Positions 1 through 9,185 of a stretch of 56,165 nucleotides of DNA are shown here, piece after piece; position 1 is the first letter of the stretch, and every line of letters starts with the position of its first letter. Both the position numbers and the translations under genes were made by a program. The stretch is from positions 1 through 56,165 of the forward strand of contig JBLGAC010000026.1 in NCBI GenBank assembly GCA_047610385.1. Reading direction: 5' to 3'. The notes beneath the pieces are model-generated. The model was not told where the DNA came from. It ran no database searches and saw only the letters and a list, made by a program, of their open reading frames with translations. This DNA comes from JBOCEF01 sp047610385 (GTDB lineage Bacteria; Pseudomonadota; Alphaproteobacteria; Rhodobacterales; Rhodobacteraceae).

Positions 1-122
1 TGGTCGAGCGCATGTTCGGCAGGCTTAAGGACTGGTGCCGCATCGCAACCCGATATGACCGATCCGCACACACGTTCATGAGTGCCATCTGCATCGCTGC
101 AACCGTCATATTCTGGTTATGA
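1..122 (+). pseudogene. 3' end of an IS5-family (IS427-like) transposase
   Basis: The window opens inside a transposase frame (codons from base 3, TGA at 120-122) whose C-terminal end reads VERMFGRLKDWCRIATRYDR and finishes in a hydrophobic ATVIFWL. The same C-terminus is encoded at 16179-16298, so the two are copies of one DDE-type IS family. Downstream, GTCCT at 122-126 begins a weak match to the terminal repeat of the second copy. Whether the part left of the window is intact cannot be seen. Confidence 0.85.
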
Positions 123-985
123 GTCCTAAACTCAGATTAACGATTATGCGGAACGAATAAACAGAACGATAAATCTGATCACTTTTTAACAGTATCTCTC
201 ATAATTAATGGAAACTTACACCTTCATCTGAGGGCTGATGGCCCTGAATGGCTTCATACCTTACAAATACATTGGCAAGATGTGGATATCAGAACCGAAG
301 TGGTGCTTCCTCGACCCCATCCACCAGATGCTCGGACTGAACAGCTCGCGGGTTACATGTGCCGACCTTTTCAGTCTGATTGAGCGATGCGATTGCAGCG
401 AAAATCCGCCGTCGCGCGGACTCGCAGACCCTGGTTGCCCAGCGTCAGGCTGAGAGTGGCTTGCCTGTCGCCGATCTAGTGCCAAGCACAGCGTTACTCT
501 TTTACCCGGCAAGCGATGCCCGCAGTGCAGAGAGCGAGCGCCAGCTTTACTAAAGTAGAGTTTCAAATTCAGCATCATCCATAAATAAAAAATTTGTGAA
601 TTATTGAAAAAATTAATTCTCATTTTTGTACAGCTAATGAATTGATATTCAATCATATTTAGGAGTATGGTGAACTATTGCATAATTTATATTTTATGGG
701 ATCTCTTTTGTAAAATATGAATATATTAATAAATGCGTCTTTACGTCTGAAAATCTATTATTCAAAATAATCATCAAGCAAATCAATTGAACTGGGGATC
801 TGTGAACCGCAAATCAAAACTTGGCGAAGATTTTTCAGACCCAATGCACTGGCCATATTGAAATATCCAAGTCTGATCTCACCTATTTTTATAATTATTA
901 GTAATTTTGAGCGCTAATCATTCAATAGGTGAATAGCTCCATGGATCGTAAACGCCTTCTTCCCTAATTTTTAGGCAAGGAGGCC
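123..985. other. AT-rich non-coding stretch with no supported gene
   Basis: This 860-bp stretch between two IS remnants is clearly AT-richer than the rest of the window, above all from 540 to 930. Short open frames on both strands have no recognisable motif or ribosome-binding site. It looks like sequence imported with, or decayed between, the insertion elements. Confidence 0.6.
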
Positions 986-1639
986 ATGATGAACACGGGC
1001 AAGTTCAGCGACGACTTCAAACGCGATGCGGTTGCGCAGGTCGCCGAGTGGGGCTACCCGGTCAAAGAAGTTTCGGAGCGGCTCGGAGTCAGCCTTCACT
1101 CGCTCTATGCATGGAAACAGAAGTTCGGGAAGGCATCGCCGGGCGAGGCGGAGAAAGACGTTGAGATACGTCGGTTGAAGCGAGAGCTGGCGCGTGCGAC
1201 CGAGGAGCGCGGCATCCTAAAAAAAGGCCGACCGCGTATTTCGCCAAGGATGCAAAGTGAGATATGCGTTCGTGGCCGAGCATCGCGGACAGTTTTCCGT
1301 TCGGGCGATGTGCCGTTGCCTGCGGCTTCAGCCGAGCGGATTTTACGCTTGGCTGAAAACCCCGCTGAGCGAACGAGCCCGAGAAGACGAACGCCAGACC
1401 GAGCTGTTCTGGAAAGCCTGGGGCGAGAGCAGCAAGGTCTATGGCTATCGCAAGCTGCATGATGATCTGCTCGATCAGGGCGAGAGCATCTGCCCCAACC
1501 GGGTGGCGCGACTGATGAGCCTGGCCGACATCAAGGCCCAGATCGGTTACAAGCGTCGCCCCGGCAAGTATGGCGGCAAACCGTCGGTCGTTGTCAGCAA
1601 CACCCTGGATCGGCAATTCGACGTGGCGGCGCCGGATAG

Positions 1640-1682
1640 GGCGCGCCTAACGGTGATGTTTTGCATCACCTGTCGGTAAAAG
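1640..1682 (+). repeat. Small palindromic insertion 1 inside the IS3 orfB
   Basis: The expected junction between the DVAAPDRA and VTDITYI parts of OrfB is split by about 39 bp. The insert contains an inverted repeat, GGTGATG and CATCACC around a five-base loop, and an in-frame TAA. The frame is preserved across the insert. A second palindromic insert lies 140 bp downstream. Confidence 0.55.
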
Positions 1683-1819
1683 GTGACGGACATCACCTAC
1701 ATTCGGACGCAGGAAGGCTTCGCCTATCTGGCCGTGGTCATCGATCTGTTTTCCCGCCGCGTGGTCGGCTGGTCGATGCAAAGCCGCCAAACGGCCGAAG
1801 TCGTGTCGCAGGCTCTGCA

Positions 1820-1861
1820 CCTTCTCGTTGATTGCGATGCAATCAACTGCCAGGCAACGCA
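1820..1861 (+). repeat. Small palindromic insertion 2 inside the IS3 orfB
   Basis: About 40 bp interrupts the frame between the TAEVVSQAL and MVVWRDKPKAK parts of OrfB and shifts it by one. Its core is a perfect 9-bp inverted repeat, GTTGATTGC and GCAATCAAC, around the loop GAT. Like insertion 1, it has a central TGAT / ATCA dyad followed by CTG. Confidence 0.55.
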
Positions 1862-2208
1862 TGGTCGTCTGGCGGGACAAGCCAAAGGCCAAGGTGCTGA
1901 TCCACTCTGATCAGGGCAGCCAGTTCATCAGCATGGACTGGGCCGCATTCCTGCACGCCCACAATCTTGAGCATTCAATGAGCCGCCGCGGAAACTGTCA
2001 TGACAATGCGTTCGCCGAAAGTCTCTTAAATCTGCTCAAGAGGGAGGGGATCAGGCGCCAGACATACTGGATCCGCCGGGAAGCCTGACAGGACATGTTC
2101 GATTACATCGAGATGTTCTACAATCCCAAACGCAAGCACGTGAGGAACGGGATGCTGTTGCCCGTCAACTTCGAACGGCAGCAGAAATCGAAGCGTGAAG
2201 GCGTCTAA

Positions 2209-3623
2209 GAAGCGCGGGGCTATTAAGGGCGAGCAACGCAGTCCATTGCCAAAGCAGGATTTTAGGTGGGTCGTTTCGAACCCTTTAGGCGTTTTTTGGG
2301 TGGGATAAGGTGAGAAGATCGGTTGCTCAACGCAGAAAGTCATGCGGTGATTTAAATCAATCGTTGAGAGGGGCTTTCTCACGACAAGTTGAGTATCAAA
2401 TTAAATGCTTTTTACATACTGAGCGTGTCACCTGAGTTTTGTTTAATAAGATAAAATGGTGCGGTAATGCGATTTTTTTCAAACAAAATAGTGAGTTTTA
2501 TAAAGAGTTATGATGTTAAAGCTATAATAACTATGTAAGATGATATTTGATATACATATCGAAAAATGTGATTTTAATTCGCATCTGCGCTGGCTTTATT
2601 TCGATTATCCCTCTGCGCATTTTTCGTGGGCTGAACCGATGCGCCGGCAGCGCTTTTCTGTGAACGCTGCGCGGTTGAAAGGGAAATGCCTTCATAGATC
2701 GCCTCATGCGGGCGCAGTGATGGTTGCATCTCTGGGATGGTGCGCGCTCAGCCAAATCGCGATCTGCCGCGGCGACCATGGCGCACAGGTGCAAATTGAT
2801 GGGAAATAGGCAAAGCGCGGGATCGCTGGCACGATCTTGCGGCAGCGCGCGTGGTGCAATAGGTCGTGCGATTGTGCGCGACGACGTGATTGATTTTGGA
2901 TGCCGCGCGTCTGGGGCCTCTGCCGATGTGCCGACATCAAAGCCGATCAACAAGGCCGCGCAATATCTCCTTGCGCTCTGGCAGGCTGCCCCTCAAATCT
3001 GCTGGGCCAAAGCGCAGGCGAAAAATACCTGTTCGCCGCGACGACGCCGAACATCGACGCCGCGTGCTTGCCCAATGCCAACCCAATGTTGCCGTGTATT
3101 TCCCCCGATTTCGGGCACGGCCAGCATTTAGCCTTTTGCTCGTGTGACAAGCCTAGGCCAGTCGCGCCGCGCCATCGCGCATCCTCAGATCACAGATGTT
3201 GCACTGACCGGTTGAACCTGCCTGCGCCTGTTGTGTATCGGTGATGCCTCCCTTTGGCTCTTGGACCGTCATGTCGCGTGCTTGCAGCCAAAACCTTGCG
3301 CGTGATGCCCCGGCACCAAAGACCCTGACGCTTGGAGGCTTTCTTTGCTGCTGTCCGGTCCCGACTGCTGACAGGCGTGCTGGAGGATCTGAGGTGCAGC
3401 GGGCGGTGCTGGAGCAAAGCGACAGGCCATCTGTGGCGCGGTGTCGTGATCTGCCAGCTCATCAGGGCCAGGGACACAAAACTAACGCCCAGGAACGCCA
3501 AATACTTGTGGCAGAGGTGCCTTCCCGTGATGCCGTGGGGCATTGGCCAATGTGGCCCGGCCCGTGGTTGGCGATGTCATCGGGAAAGCGCGCAGCTTGC
3601 CGGACATGTCCGCAGCCCCCGTC
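2209..3623. other. Gene-poor stretch after the IS3 remnant
   Basis: The first 400 bp are AT-rich and carry nothing recognisable. From about 2580 base composition returns to the genomic norm and overlapping short frames appear on both strands (for example 2531-2953 minus and 3190-3543 minus, the latter with one hydrophobic stretch). None has family motifs or a convincing start. The stretch probably holds decayed genes. Confidence 0.5.
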
Positions 3624-4931
3624 TTAGCCTCCCGTTCTGTCGCGCCGCGCAAGCGCCACCGCGTCGCGTAGCGCGTGCCATCGGGTCAGCACGCGGGCAC
3701 CAAGCGGGGCAAGACGGCGCAGCGGGACCGGGGGGAAAGGCAGGTCGTCAAAGGCCGTCTCGCCGCCCGGCAGGCCCTGGATGCGCTGCGCGAGATTGCG
3801 TGCAAACCACAGGCTGCGCGTGACGCCTGACCCGCAATAGCCGCCCACGATCCAGACCCCGTCAATGTGCCCCATATGGGGTGCGTGATCGGCGGTGTAG
3901 GCGACGCGGCCGGTCCACAGATGGGTGAAGTCGACATCCGCCAGCTGTGGGAACACCCGGGTGGCGGAGGCCCGCACCGCCGCCGCCCGGCGCGCGGGAT
4001 CGCCGCCCATGGGTCCGATGCGGCCGCCAAAGATGAACCGGCGCCCGTCCGGGGTGGGGCGAAACCACATGAACACACGGCGCGATTCGGTGAAGGCGCG
4101 GCCCTTGGGCGTCAGCTCAGCCATCAGCGCAGGGGGCAGCGGTTCGGTCGTCGCGGCGCCGGTCAGGATCGGCACGATGCGCGATGACAGCGCCTTGCCC
4201 TCAGCCCCGCCATAGGCGTTGGTGGCGATCACGGTTTGCGCGGCGCGCAGGGTTCCGCCGGGATGGCGCAGCACGGTGTCGCGGCCGTCGCGCGCAATGC
4301 CGGTCACTGGCGTGCCGGGGAACAAAAGCGCGCCCGCGCCCTCAGCCCGCTGGGCCAGTGCATCGACCAGAAGGCGGGGGTCAAGACCGCCATCGCGCGG
4401 ATAGACCACGCCGCCGCGGTAGAAATCTGACCCGATTTCAGCGCGCTGGCGACTGCGGGGGATCATCTCAAAGGGCAGGTCGACGGCCTTGGACAGGCGG
4501 TCACATTCCCGGCCCATGGCGTCGTAATCATCCGTGGTGACGGCACCGCGGAACCGGCCGGTCATGCGCAGGCTGCACGCAATGCCTTCATCGGCGATGA
4601 ACGCTTCGAAATAATCAAGCGCGCGCATCCCCTCGCCCATGATCGCGGCGGCCTTGTCGGGCCCATAGCGCGCGGTCAGGCCGGTCATGCCGATCTTGTG
4701 AAAGCTGGGCCCGACCAGCCCGCCATTGCGCGACGAGGCGCCATGGCCGATGCCTTGCGCCTCCAGCACCGCGACTGACCGTCCGGCGCGCGCAAGATGC
4801 ATGGCGATGGCGAGGCCGGTGAACCCTGCGCCGATCACCGCCACGTCGACGCGCGCGGGCAGGGCGGCGGGGCGGGGCACATAGGCGGGGCGGCCGTCGG
4901 CCCAAAAGATGCTCTCAGCGGTGTGGGTCAT
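3624..4931 (-). CDS. NAD(P)/FAD-dependent oxidoreductase of the DAO family
   Basis: The product is a 435-residue cytoplasmic flavoprotein that probably oxidises a primary or secondary amine or amino acid with FAD, as in the gamma-glutamylputrescine oxidase/DadA-like branch. The N-terminal Rossmann motif GAGFTGL (residues 34-40) is followed by LEAQGIGHGASSRNGG, the usual FAD-contacting segment, and a C-terminal second FAD motif (GGYCGSGVTRSLWFA). Length is normal for the family. The start lies 6 bp after the stop of the upstream DUF1028 remnant on the same strand, so the two once formed an operon. A PotD-like binding-protein remnant further upstream fits a former polyamine role; the exact substrate is inferred, not shown. 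Confidence 0.88.
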   Translation of the reverse strand: MTHTAESIFWADGRPAYVPRPAALPARVDVAVIGAGFTGLAIAMHLARAGRSVAVLEAQGIGHGASSRNGGLVGPSFHKIGMTGLTARYGPDKAAAIMGEGMRALDYFEAFIADEGIACSLRMTGRFRGAVTTDDYDAMGRECDRLSKAVDLPFEMIPRSRQRAEIGSDFYRGGVVYPRDGGLDPRLLVDALAQRAEGAGALLFPGTPVTGIARDGRDTVLRHPGGTLRAAQTVIATNAYGGAEGKALSSRIVPILTGAATTEPLPPALMAELTPKGRAFTESRRVFMWFRPTPDGRRFIFGGRIGPMGGDPARRAAAVRASATRVFPQLADVDFTHLWTGRVAYTADHAPHMGHIDGVWIVGGYCGSGVTRSLWFARNLAQRIQGLPGGETAFDDLPFPPVPLRRLAPLGARVLTRWHALRDAVALARRDRTGG

Positions 4932-4937
4932 GGCCGG

Positions 4938-5551
4938 TCAGTCCTGCATGGTCCAGCCGCCGCGGCGACGGTCGGTGGGATTGCGGTCCTTCAGCCCCAG
5001 CTTTGTGATCGGAGCGGCGGCCGCACGGTCCACGCGCAGATCAACATCATGGGGGCCGATGACGCGCAGGGCTGCGAAGATCAGGCGGCCCAATATTTCG
5101 CCGCCCGCCGCTTGCCCGGCGGCGTGCGCGCGCAGCGAAGTGTCCGGGGCCGCATCGAAACCTGCCGCCATGGCCGCGGTATCGTCCGGGTTGTTGAGGA
5201 TATTGCCAAGCGCATGGCATGACCGCCCGACCGCATGGGCATGGATAGTGTACATCCGGTGCCCATGATGGACCACCCTTCGGCCTTTGGCGTCCGTCAC
5301 CGCGACCGGGTGCCATTCGATGTCTGTCATGCTGCCGCACATGGCGGTCATGGCTGCGTCCACGTTGTTGCCCGCGCGCAGGCGCGCCACGGCCAGATCG
5401 CGCAGCCGTTGTCGCTGCGGCGCTGCGACAGGACCGCGCCATGCCTGTGCACAAGGCCAATGCCGCGCGCGCCGACCGCGATGTCTGAGGTGGCGACAGC
5501 GGCGCCCAAAGCGCCGGTGCGGGTGCCGCGTGCGAGGGTCGAAAAGGTCAT
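4938..5551 (-). pseudogene. DUF1028 family protein, frameshifted
   Basis: The N-terminus (MTFSTLARGTRTGALGAAVA, start at 5551) is the typical opening of the DUF1028 family, an Ntn-hydrolase-like group often beside amino-acid or peptide catabolism genes. After about 40 residues the reading moves to another frame, which runs to the stop at 4938 and includes the characteristic CHALGNILNNPDD and VDLRVDRAAAAPI segments. The total span of 614 bp roughly matches a family member, so loss is by one or two frameshifts rather than deletion. It lies directly upstream of the intact FAD oxidoreductase. Confidence 0.75.
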
Positions 5552-5561
5552 TGCGGTCTCC

Positions 5562-5617
5562 GTGGCTTTGTCTTTGTGGCTTTGTCTTTGTGGCTTTGTC
5601 TTTGTGGCGCGGTCTTT
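5562..5617. repeat. Four-copy 14-bp tandem repeat
   Basis: The unit GTGGCTTTGTCTTT occurs three times without change at 5562, 5576 and 5590, followed by a diverged fourth copy, GTGGCGCGGTCTTT, at 5604. The array sits just upstream of the DUF1028 remnant start, between two decaying genes. It could be slippage debris or alter distance to an old promoter. Confidence 0.9.
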
Positions 5618-5639
5618 GTGGCGATGCGTGGGGGCCGGG

Positions 5640-6236
5640 TCAGGCGAGGTCGTGGTGGGGCAGGGGAATGCCGCGGTCCTCAGCCCCAGATTTGCGCCAC
5701 ATGGAAAGGGTGGCGTCGTGGGCCTTGGCGATGGTGTCTGTCACCATGCCGGGATGTCTGAAATACACAAGGCTCGAAATGGCAGAGATCCGCGGGTTCA
5801 TCGCCGGGGCGCCCAGATCGATCATCGCAAGGTCGGCCCACATTCCCGCCGCAATTGCCACAATGCCGGGATGGTCCAGCGCGCCGGCACAGTTGGTGGC
5901 CGCACAATCGAACACCCGCCCCGGCCCCGGCACGGTTGAGCGCCCATAGCCGCCACGGCGCAGGATCAGCGCGATGATCGCCGCGCGGTTCGACAGGAAC
6001 CAGCAGCCGATGGCGAACACGGGCCCCAGTGCGGTGGCGCACGCTGCCACTGTCAACCCGATCGCGATGTTGACGCCGCTGGTCTGCACGGCTGTGCTGT
6101 CGGCCATCTGGGCGCAGTTGCCAAAGCTGACCGCTGGCGCGGTCACCCGGATCCCCAGACTGTTGTTGGGCACGACCCAGATGCCCGGCGCGATGACGCC
6201 GCCGTTGAACGACACGGGAAAAAGCCCCTCATCCAT
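5640..6236 (-). pseudogene. Chimeric remnant: binding-protein C-terminus joined to amidohydrolase C-terminus
   Basis: This open frame of 198 codons is not a real gene. Its first 30 residues (QMDEGLFPVSFNGG, IWVVPNNS) resemble the C-terminal lobe of a PotD-type solute-binding protein and continue the remnant upstream. Its last 100 residues resemble the end of an ATZ/TRZ-type amidohydrolase: a degenerate ATTNGARALG-like stretch, then IAAGMWADLAMIDLGAP, NPRISAISSLVY and VTDTI. The metal-binding N-terminal half of the amidohydrolase is missing. Deletion and frame fusion are the simplest explanation. Confidence 0.6.
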
Positions 6237-6244
6237 TTGGTCTT

Positions 6245-6644
6245 TCAGCAGGTGGGCGTGGGTGGATCAGATGTTGCCCATCGACACCTCAATCTTGCAA
6301 AAACAGGTTCTGGGATTTCAAACCTGCCCCCCCCCCACGACGATGTTTTCGCGCAGCGAATGGAACTTGACGATGGCCGTGTTGATGCTGTCATCGCTGC
6401 TGGGCACCTCGTAGACGTCCCTTGCCGCGACGCCCATCGCCATGGTCGTGCTGTCCATCGTGCCGTGCACCGATTTGCCAAAAGATGCGCTTGCCCGGAA
6501 AGTCTTTGACGCTCCACCCGTCTTCCAAGCGGTTCGGTACGTTCCCGCCCAGCAGCTTGGGGCTAGATGCCAGCACGTAGGAATAGACGTAGTTGCCGAC
6601 GCCGTGGTCCCAGCCGCGCTGTGGGGCCACATTCGGATGGGCAT
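6245..6644 (-). pseudogene. PotD/PotF-like ABC substrate-binding protein remnant
   Basis: Two frames together give a broken stretch typical of family-1 polyamine-type binding proteins: GVGNYVYSYVLA, then a LEDGWSVKDFPGKR segment matching the usual W-DFWDVEKFPGKR, then MAMGVAARDVYEV and NTAIVKFHSLRENIV. The order and spacing match the family, but frameshifts separate the pieces and neither signal peptide nor intact C-terminus is present. Such proteins deliver polyamines or related amines to an inner-membrane ABC importer. Confidence 0.6.
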
Positions 6645-6726
6645 GTGCGATTGTGCCAGCTCTGACCAGGCACCCTATCGGTGAGGCGTCACTGGCAAAT
6701 TACTGCATGGTGCTGCGCTGCCCTAT

Positions 6727-6966
6727 CCCAGAATTGCCAATTTCATGCCGGGCATGAATGCAGATCTGGCGATCTGAAACCCGCAGGCTACCCGCACCAT
6801 GCACGGCACTGACCAAGGCGACGCGATGGATGATCCACCGTATGAGGCGCGCGCGATCACTGGCTGGTCTGAGATTGTGATCGCCCGCGGCGCTGTGATT
6901 GTCGAAGGTGGCGCGGTAACGGTTACTCCCCGGCCGCCCGCGGTTCGTGGCGTGTGCGCAGTCTGA
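6727..6966 (+). pseudogene. Dihydropyrimidinase/hydantoinase C-terminal remnant
   Basis: Reading from 6736, the frame gives FMPGMNADLAI, a TGA at 6775-6777 where the family has Trp, then NPQATRTMH, YEARAITGW and IVIARGAVIVEGG, ending at TGA 6964-6966. This is the standard C-terminal order of dihydropyrimidinase/D-hydantoinase proteins (GxDADLAIWDP, YEG...TGWP, RGRVVVEDG). Only about 75 residues remain, with no catalytic domain. The stop overlaps the start of the racemase remnant. Confidence 0.7.
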
Positions 6967-7385
6967 TCCTGGTCATCACACCCAATTCAGCAACTGGCGT
7001 GACGGGCGGCATGCGCGCGGCACTGGCACCGTTTGCATCTGCTGCACGCATCGAATGCACGAAGATACCCGCGTCGCCACCCACCATTTCGTTGGATGAC
7101 GGCGCGGCGCGGGTGGGCATCGCAGTGCTGGCGCGGCTGGTGGCGGGGCTGGCGCTGTCCAGCGTTTCGGCGCTGGATGCAGGGACCTCGCACGCGGTGC
7201 TTAATGAAACCCTGGCCCAGTGCCGTGTGCTTTGGGACCGAAGCGACCGGCCTTGTGCGCCATGGCAGGTTCGGGATGGCGCACGCAGCAAGGTCGTGGT
7301 GTGGACGCAAGCCAATCCCAACCCGCTTTCAACTGCGTGGGGAAATCGCCATTGGGTCGCTGTTGATCCGTCGCGGGCAACCTGA
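6954..7385 (+). pseudogene. Asp/Glu/hydantoin racemase remnant
   Basis: From GTG 6954 the product begins MRSLILVITPNSATGVTGGM, matching the MRxLVINPNS-x-TxxM opening of hydantoin and Asp/Glu racemases, with the GSPPxI-like segment ASPPTI at residues 40-45. After about residue 50 the sequence no longer follows the family and neither catalytic Cys context is visible, so the gene is truncated or rearranged. It overlaps the hydantoinase remnant by 13 bp, the arrangement expected of a hydantoin-utilisation operon. Confidence 0.55.
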
Positions 7386-7406
7386 ATTGTTTGAACGGGA
7401 CGCCTG

Positions 7407-7526
7407 ATGGGTCGCTGGGGACATGGCGCTGCCGGATGGCTTGCCTTTGCGTTGGCGGGTGGGGTGCTGATGTTGTCCGCGCTTTTGGCTGAGGCCGACC
7501 TGATCTTTGCGCGCGGGCAATCGTGA
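7407..7526 (+). pseudogene. Short hydrophobic frame, probable membrane-protein tail
   Basis: A 39-codon frame, too short to be called with confidence, reads MGRWGHGAAGWLAFALAGG followed by a second apolar run and ends at TGA 7524-7526. It encodes one likely membrane helix. No family is recognised and no Shine-Dalgarno sequence is evident. It may be another broken end in this decay zone. Confidence 0.25.
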
Positions 7527-7579
7527 CCGTCCCGGCACCGATCACGGCGCATGGATCAGGTCACAAACACCCAAAAGGA

Positions 7580-8866
7580 TCAGACGCCCGCGTGTGCCCT
7601 GAGCGGCGGAGCAGCCGCGAGCACCGGTCTGCGGGCGGCCAGGCAGCGGTGCGCTTCGGCCGTCTGGCCCAGCTTCAAAAGCACGTTCGCATAGGTCAGC
7701 TCCAAAAGGTCACGTTGCGCCCTGCTGCCGCCCAGACGTTCGGTGGTGGCCATGACCGGGACCAGTTCCTCAAGGGCCAGGGACCAGTTTTCGGTCGCAA
7801 TGGCACCCCAGGCGCGCGCCACAGGCTGCACAAGATCGCCGGCATAGCCTTTTGCGGTTTGTGCAATATGCGCCAGGCGATCACCTTGCCCTGCCATGGC
7901 ATGGCTTAATGCGGCATGCATGTCGGCAAAGCTCTGCCCGGTGTCGGGGAAAAAGCGCGCTGCATAATCGCTCAGCGCCATCCAGCGATCCGGGTCTACG
8001 GCAACCCCGGCAAGTTCCGCGCGATAGAGGATCGCCGCAGTGTCGGTCAGCACATTGATCGGCAACCCTTTCGCCGATCCGGGGCCAACACCTGCGTCAA
8101 TCGCTTGCCACATGGTCGCTTCATCGCCGTCGTGCAAAGCCCATAGCGCGGCGTGCCAGCTCAGGTGGCCATGCAGCACAGCGCGATCATCGTAATGTGC
8201 CAGCCACTTTGCCAGATATGCCCGGCCTTCTTTCGTCTCACCGGCTTCATAGTGGGCATGCGCTTTGAAATGGGCGGCATTTGCATTGCGCGGGTTCAGC
8301 GCGAGGGATTTCTCCATCAAGCTGGCCGATTTTTCAATCTGGCCGGTCTCGCACAAGGAAAGCGCGTGCATCGACATCATCCACCAGTCTTCGCCATAAT
8401 GGGGCAAAAGCGCTGATGTATATGCGAGTAGCTCTGCCTCACGCCCGACTTCGCCGGAAAACCCGATCAGGCCGAAGACATTGGAGCATAGCTGCGCAAC
8501 AAGCGCATCGCAGGGGTAGTCCAGAACATGCGCCTTGACCAGCGCCCGGGCTTTTTGTGGCTGGCCTGAAAGAAGCAGCGTCAGGCATTCAACATGCTGA
8601 CGTTGCCGGGTGTCCAGATTTGCTGCAAGTGCGTGGGCACGGGTGATTGCGGTTTTCGCCTCCGGCATTTGCGCTGACATCATCAGCGACCTAGCCAGGG
8701 CGGCATGGCCAAGCGCAAAGCCTTCGTCTGCATCCACGGATGCCTGAAATGCTTCGGTCGCGCCGAAATCCCCGCCCAGAAACAACCGCAGACCGCGATC
8801 ATAATGATCCAACGCAGGTTGCGACCCCACCTCAATCGTATTTCCGTAGCTGTCGCGCTGCATCAT
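7580..8866 (-). CDS. TTC38-like tetratricopeptide repeat protein
   Basis: The product has about 428 residues of helical TPR-type repeats and resembles the TTC38 group, recognisable by the HGHLSWHAALWALHDGD segment and the following AIDAGVGP. No signal peptide or membrane segment is seen, so it is probably cytoplasmic. The reading frame extends to 8881, but the ATG at 8866 is preferred because a GAGG site lies a few bases upstream. The biochemical function of the family is unknown; TPRs suggest protein contacts. It is divergent from the cytochrome at 9186. Confidence 0.85.
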   Translation of the reverse strand: MMQRDSYGNTIEVGSQPALDHYDRGLRLFLGGDFGATEAFQASVDADEGFALGHAALARSLMMSAQMPEAKTAITRAHALAANLDTRQRQHVECLTLLLSGQPQKARALVKAHVLDYPCDALVAQLCSNVFGLIGFSGEVGREAELLAYTSALLPHYGEDWWMMSMHALSLCETGQIEKSASLMEKSLALNPRNANAAHFKAHAHYEAGETKEGRAYLAKWLAHYDDRAVLHGHLSWHAALWALHDGDEATMWQAIDAGVGPGSAKGLPINVLTDTAAILYRAELAGVAVDPDRWMALSDYAARFFPDTGQSFADMHAALSHAMAGQGDRLAHIAQTAKGYAGDLVQPVARAWGAIATENWSLALEELVPVMATTERLGGSRAQRDLLELTYANVLLKLGQTAEAHRCLAARRPVLAAAPPLRAHAGV

Positions 8867-9185
8867 GATGTGCCTCTGCATTTCTGTAAGCCGTCAAAGT
8901 CGCCAGTGCTTGGCCAAGTGTAACAGGGCCTCGCTTGAATGCTTGCGAAATGTCTGGGCCAGCGCAATCTGCATCCTGAGGGGCGAATGAAGGATGCGCG
9001 CTCAGCGTCCCATGCGCGCGCTGTGTCTCGCCGCGCGCAGGACCGCGCGGCGGCGGGCAAGATGCCCCGGTCTTGGGTTGGCGGACTGCCGGGCCTTCAA
9101 CAGTTTTTTGCGCAGTGTTGGTTATTTCCCTCGCGTATAGCGCCAAGCGGTCTAAAGTTTCCTTAAAGTTTCGGGGAGAAACACC
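8867..9185. promoter_or_regulatory. Divergent intergenic region
   Basis: About 320 bp separate the TPR gene (minus) and the di-heme cytochrome gene (plus) and must hold both promoters. A GGGGAGAAACACC ribosome-binding site precedes ATG 9186, and a CTTAAAGTTT-like direct repeat occurs at about 9154-9175 (AAAGTTTCCTTAAAGTTTC). No other signal was found. Confidence 0.4.

Larger units (their letters stand above)
986..2208 (+). pseudogene. IS3-family transposase (orfA+orfB), multiply broken
   Basis: OrfA begins at ATG 986 behind an AAGGAGG site and shows the helix-turn-helix N-terminus typical of IS3 OrfA. Near 1219-1232 the frame is lost: the expected end (AYFAKDAK) is found in another frame, consistent with two extra bases around an A7 run. 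OrfB starts at GTG 1257, overlapping the expected orfA stop, and carries DDE blocks (TDITYI at 1684, HSDQGSQF near 1903, SRRGNCHDNA near 1981). It is interrupted by a stop at 1677-1679 inside a short insertion, a frameshift near 1822-1862 from a second insertion, and a TGA at 2086-2088 where an Arg codon is expected. The C-terminus (FDYIEMFYNPKRKH) ends at TAA 2206-2208. It cannot make a functional transposase. Confidence 0.9.

Noticed and set aside
238..453. Short plus-strand frame after the first IS remnant
   Set aside because: No recognisable motif, no clear ribosome-binding site, and it lies in an AT-rich stretch with no other support.
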